64,000 nt of DNA from contig NC_081331.1 in assembly GCF_022539665.2 (NCBI RefSeq), positions 7,533,534 through 7,597,533 on the forward strand, read 5' to 3'. Made by a program: the position numbers and the translations under genes. This DNA comes from Daphnia carinata. Lineage: Eukaryota; Arthropoda; Branchiopoda; Diplostraca; Daphniidae. Below, piece after piece: positions 63,744-64,000 of the stretch; position 1 is the stretch's first letter, and each line of letters begins with the position of its first letter. The notes below the pieces were generated by a model, which was not told where the DNA came from, made no database searches, and was given only the letters and a program-made list of their open reading frames with translations.

Positions 63744-64000
63744 ATTGTTGGTAAAAACGTTACAGGGGAGTTTGGAGCTCTGTGATGGTGAGATTGCGCG
63801 GTGCCCGGAATGCAGTTCGAAACTGGCCGGGATTCGCCAATATTGTTGTCGGTCAGTGGTATCGACGGTTTCTGAATCGTAGTCGTTCTGTCTGGTGCTT
63901 GTCTATCTGCTGTGATGATGTCGGACAAGTTGGGGTGATCTCCAGCTCTTCCTGGGTTTCCCGAATGGACGATAGCAACTGTTTCAATTGTTTGGCAGTC
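63744..64000 (-). other. Gypsy-B gag leader, cut by window edge
   Basis: On the minus strand KQLKQLLSSIRETQEELEIT and SSQQIDKHQTERLRFRN in one frame, and QKPSIPLTDNNIGESRPVSN in another, look protein-coding and lie upstream of the Gag ATG. Either an N-terminal Gag extension with a frameshift, or a leader region. Confidence 0.4.

Larger units (their letters stand above)
49959..64000 (-). mobile_element. Gypsy-B: env-bearing Ty3/gypsy copy, interrupted, 5' end outside window
   Basis: Transcribed right to left: gag (63743-62496), protease (about 62490-61970), RT start (56759-56282), integrase (55898-54975), a small ORF (54572-54138), envelope (52419-51061) and the 3' LTR (50694-49959). The 5' LTR lies beyond 64000. 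A 5210-bp foreign element splits the protease-RT linker, and about 0.4 kb of unrelated DNA replaces the RT palm, RNase H and integrase zinc domain. It cannot replicate on its own. Confidence 0.88.

Overview
This is a gene-poor, transposon-dense stretch of a eukaryotic nuclear genome. There are GT-AG introns, no operons or ribosome binding sites, and almost every recognisable protein comes from a BEL/Pao, Ty3/gypsy or hAT element. The mix of BEL/Pao elements, envelope-bearing gypsy elements, a BED-finger hAT and I-set Ig exons fits an arthropod. A branchiopod crustacean such as Daphnia is my guess, by inference only. No database search was possible, so element families are assigned from motifs read in the sequence.

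Layout. 1-1.8 kb: no confident gene, plus a short LTR remnant of an env-gypsy family. 1.8-7.7 kb: a decayed BEL/Pao copy (BEL-1, + strand) with an internal deletion. 7.9-11.6 kb: the 3' end and LTR of an env-gypsy copy (fragment C, +), split by an apparently intact hAT transposon at 7917-10584 with a perfect 8-bp target duplication. 11.7-13.3 kb: vague gag-like debris. 15.3-16.0 kb: a broken FHA-domain host gene on the - strand. 16.0-20.7 kb: mostly empty, with a PHD-finger relic. 20.7-29.0 kb: a full-length but frameshifted BEL/Pao copy (BEL-2, +) with a perfect 5-bp duplication. 30.0-39.5 kb: a full-length frameshifted gypsy element with an envelope gene (gypsy-A, -), 4-bp duplication. 39.8-43.9 kb: another env-gypsy remnant (C2, +). 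44.8-48.1 kb: a third gypsy lineage, badly decayed (gypsy-D, +). 48.35-49.7 kb: a decayed hAT. 49.96-64 kb: gypsy-B (-), an env-gypsy copy whose 5' end leaves the window.

Gypsy-B is split by a 5.2-kb segment with inverted termini (56760-61969). It carries degenerate Ig-domain exons and a run of hairpins, and looks like a gene-capturing DNA transposon. Gypsy-B's RT/RNase H region has been replaced by about 0.4 kb of unrelated DNA, and tRNA-like SINE heads lie between its envelope and integrase.

How the parts relate. Gypsy-B, fragment C, C2 and the LTR remnant at 1.1 kb are one family, with matching LTR ends and envelope tails. Gypsy-A is a relative with a homologous envelope. BEL-1 and BEL-2 are two subfamilies that both carry an extra zinc-knuckle ORF between pol and the 3' LTR. 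The only element that looks able to encode a working enzyme is the hAT at 7.9-10.6 kb.
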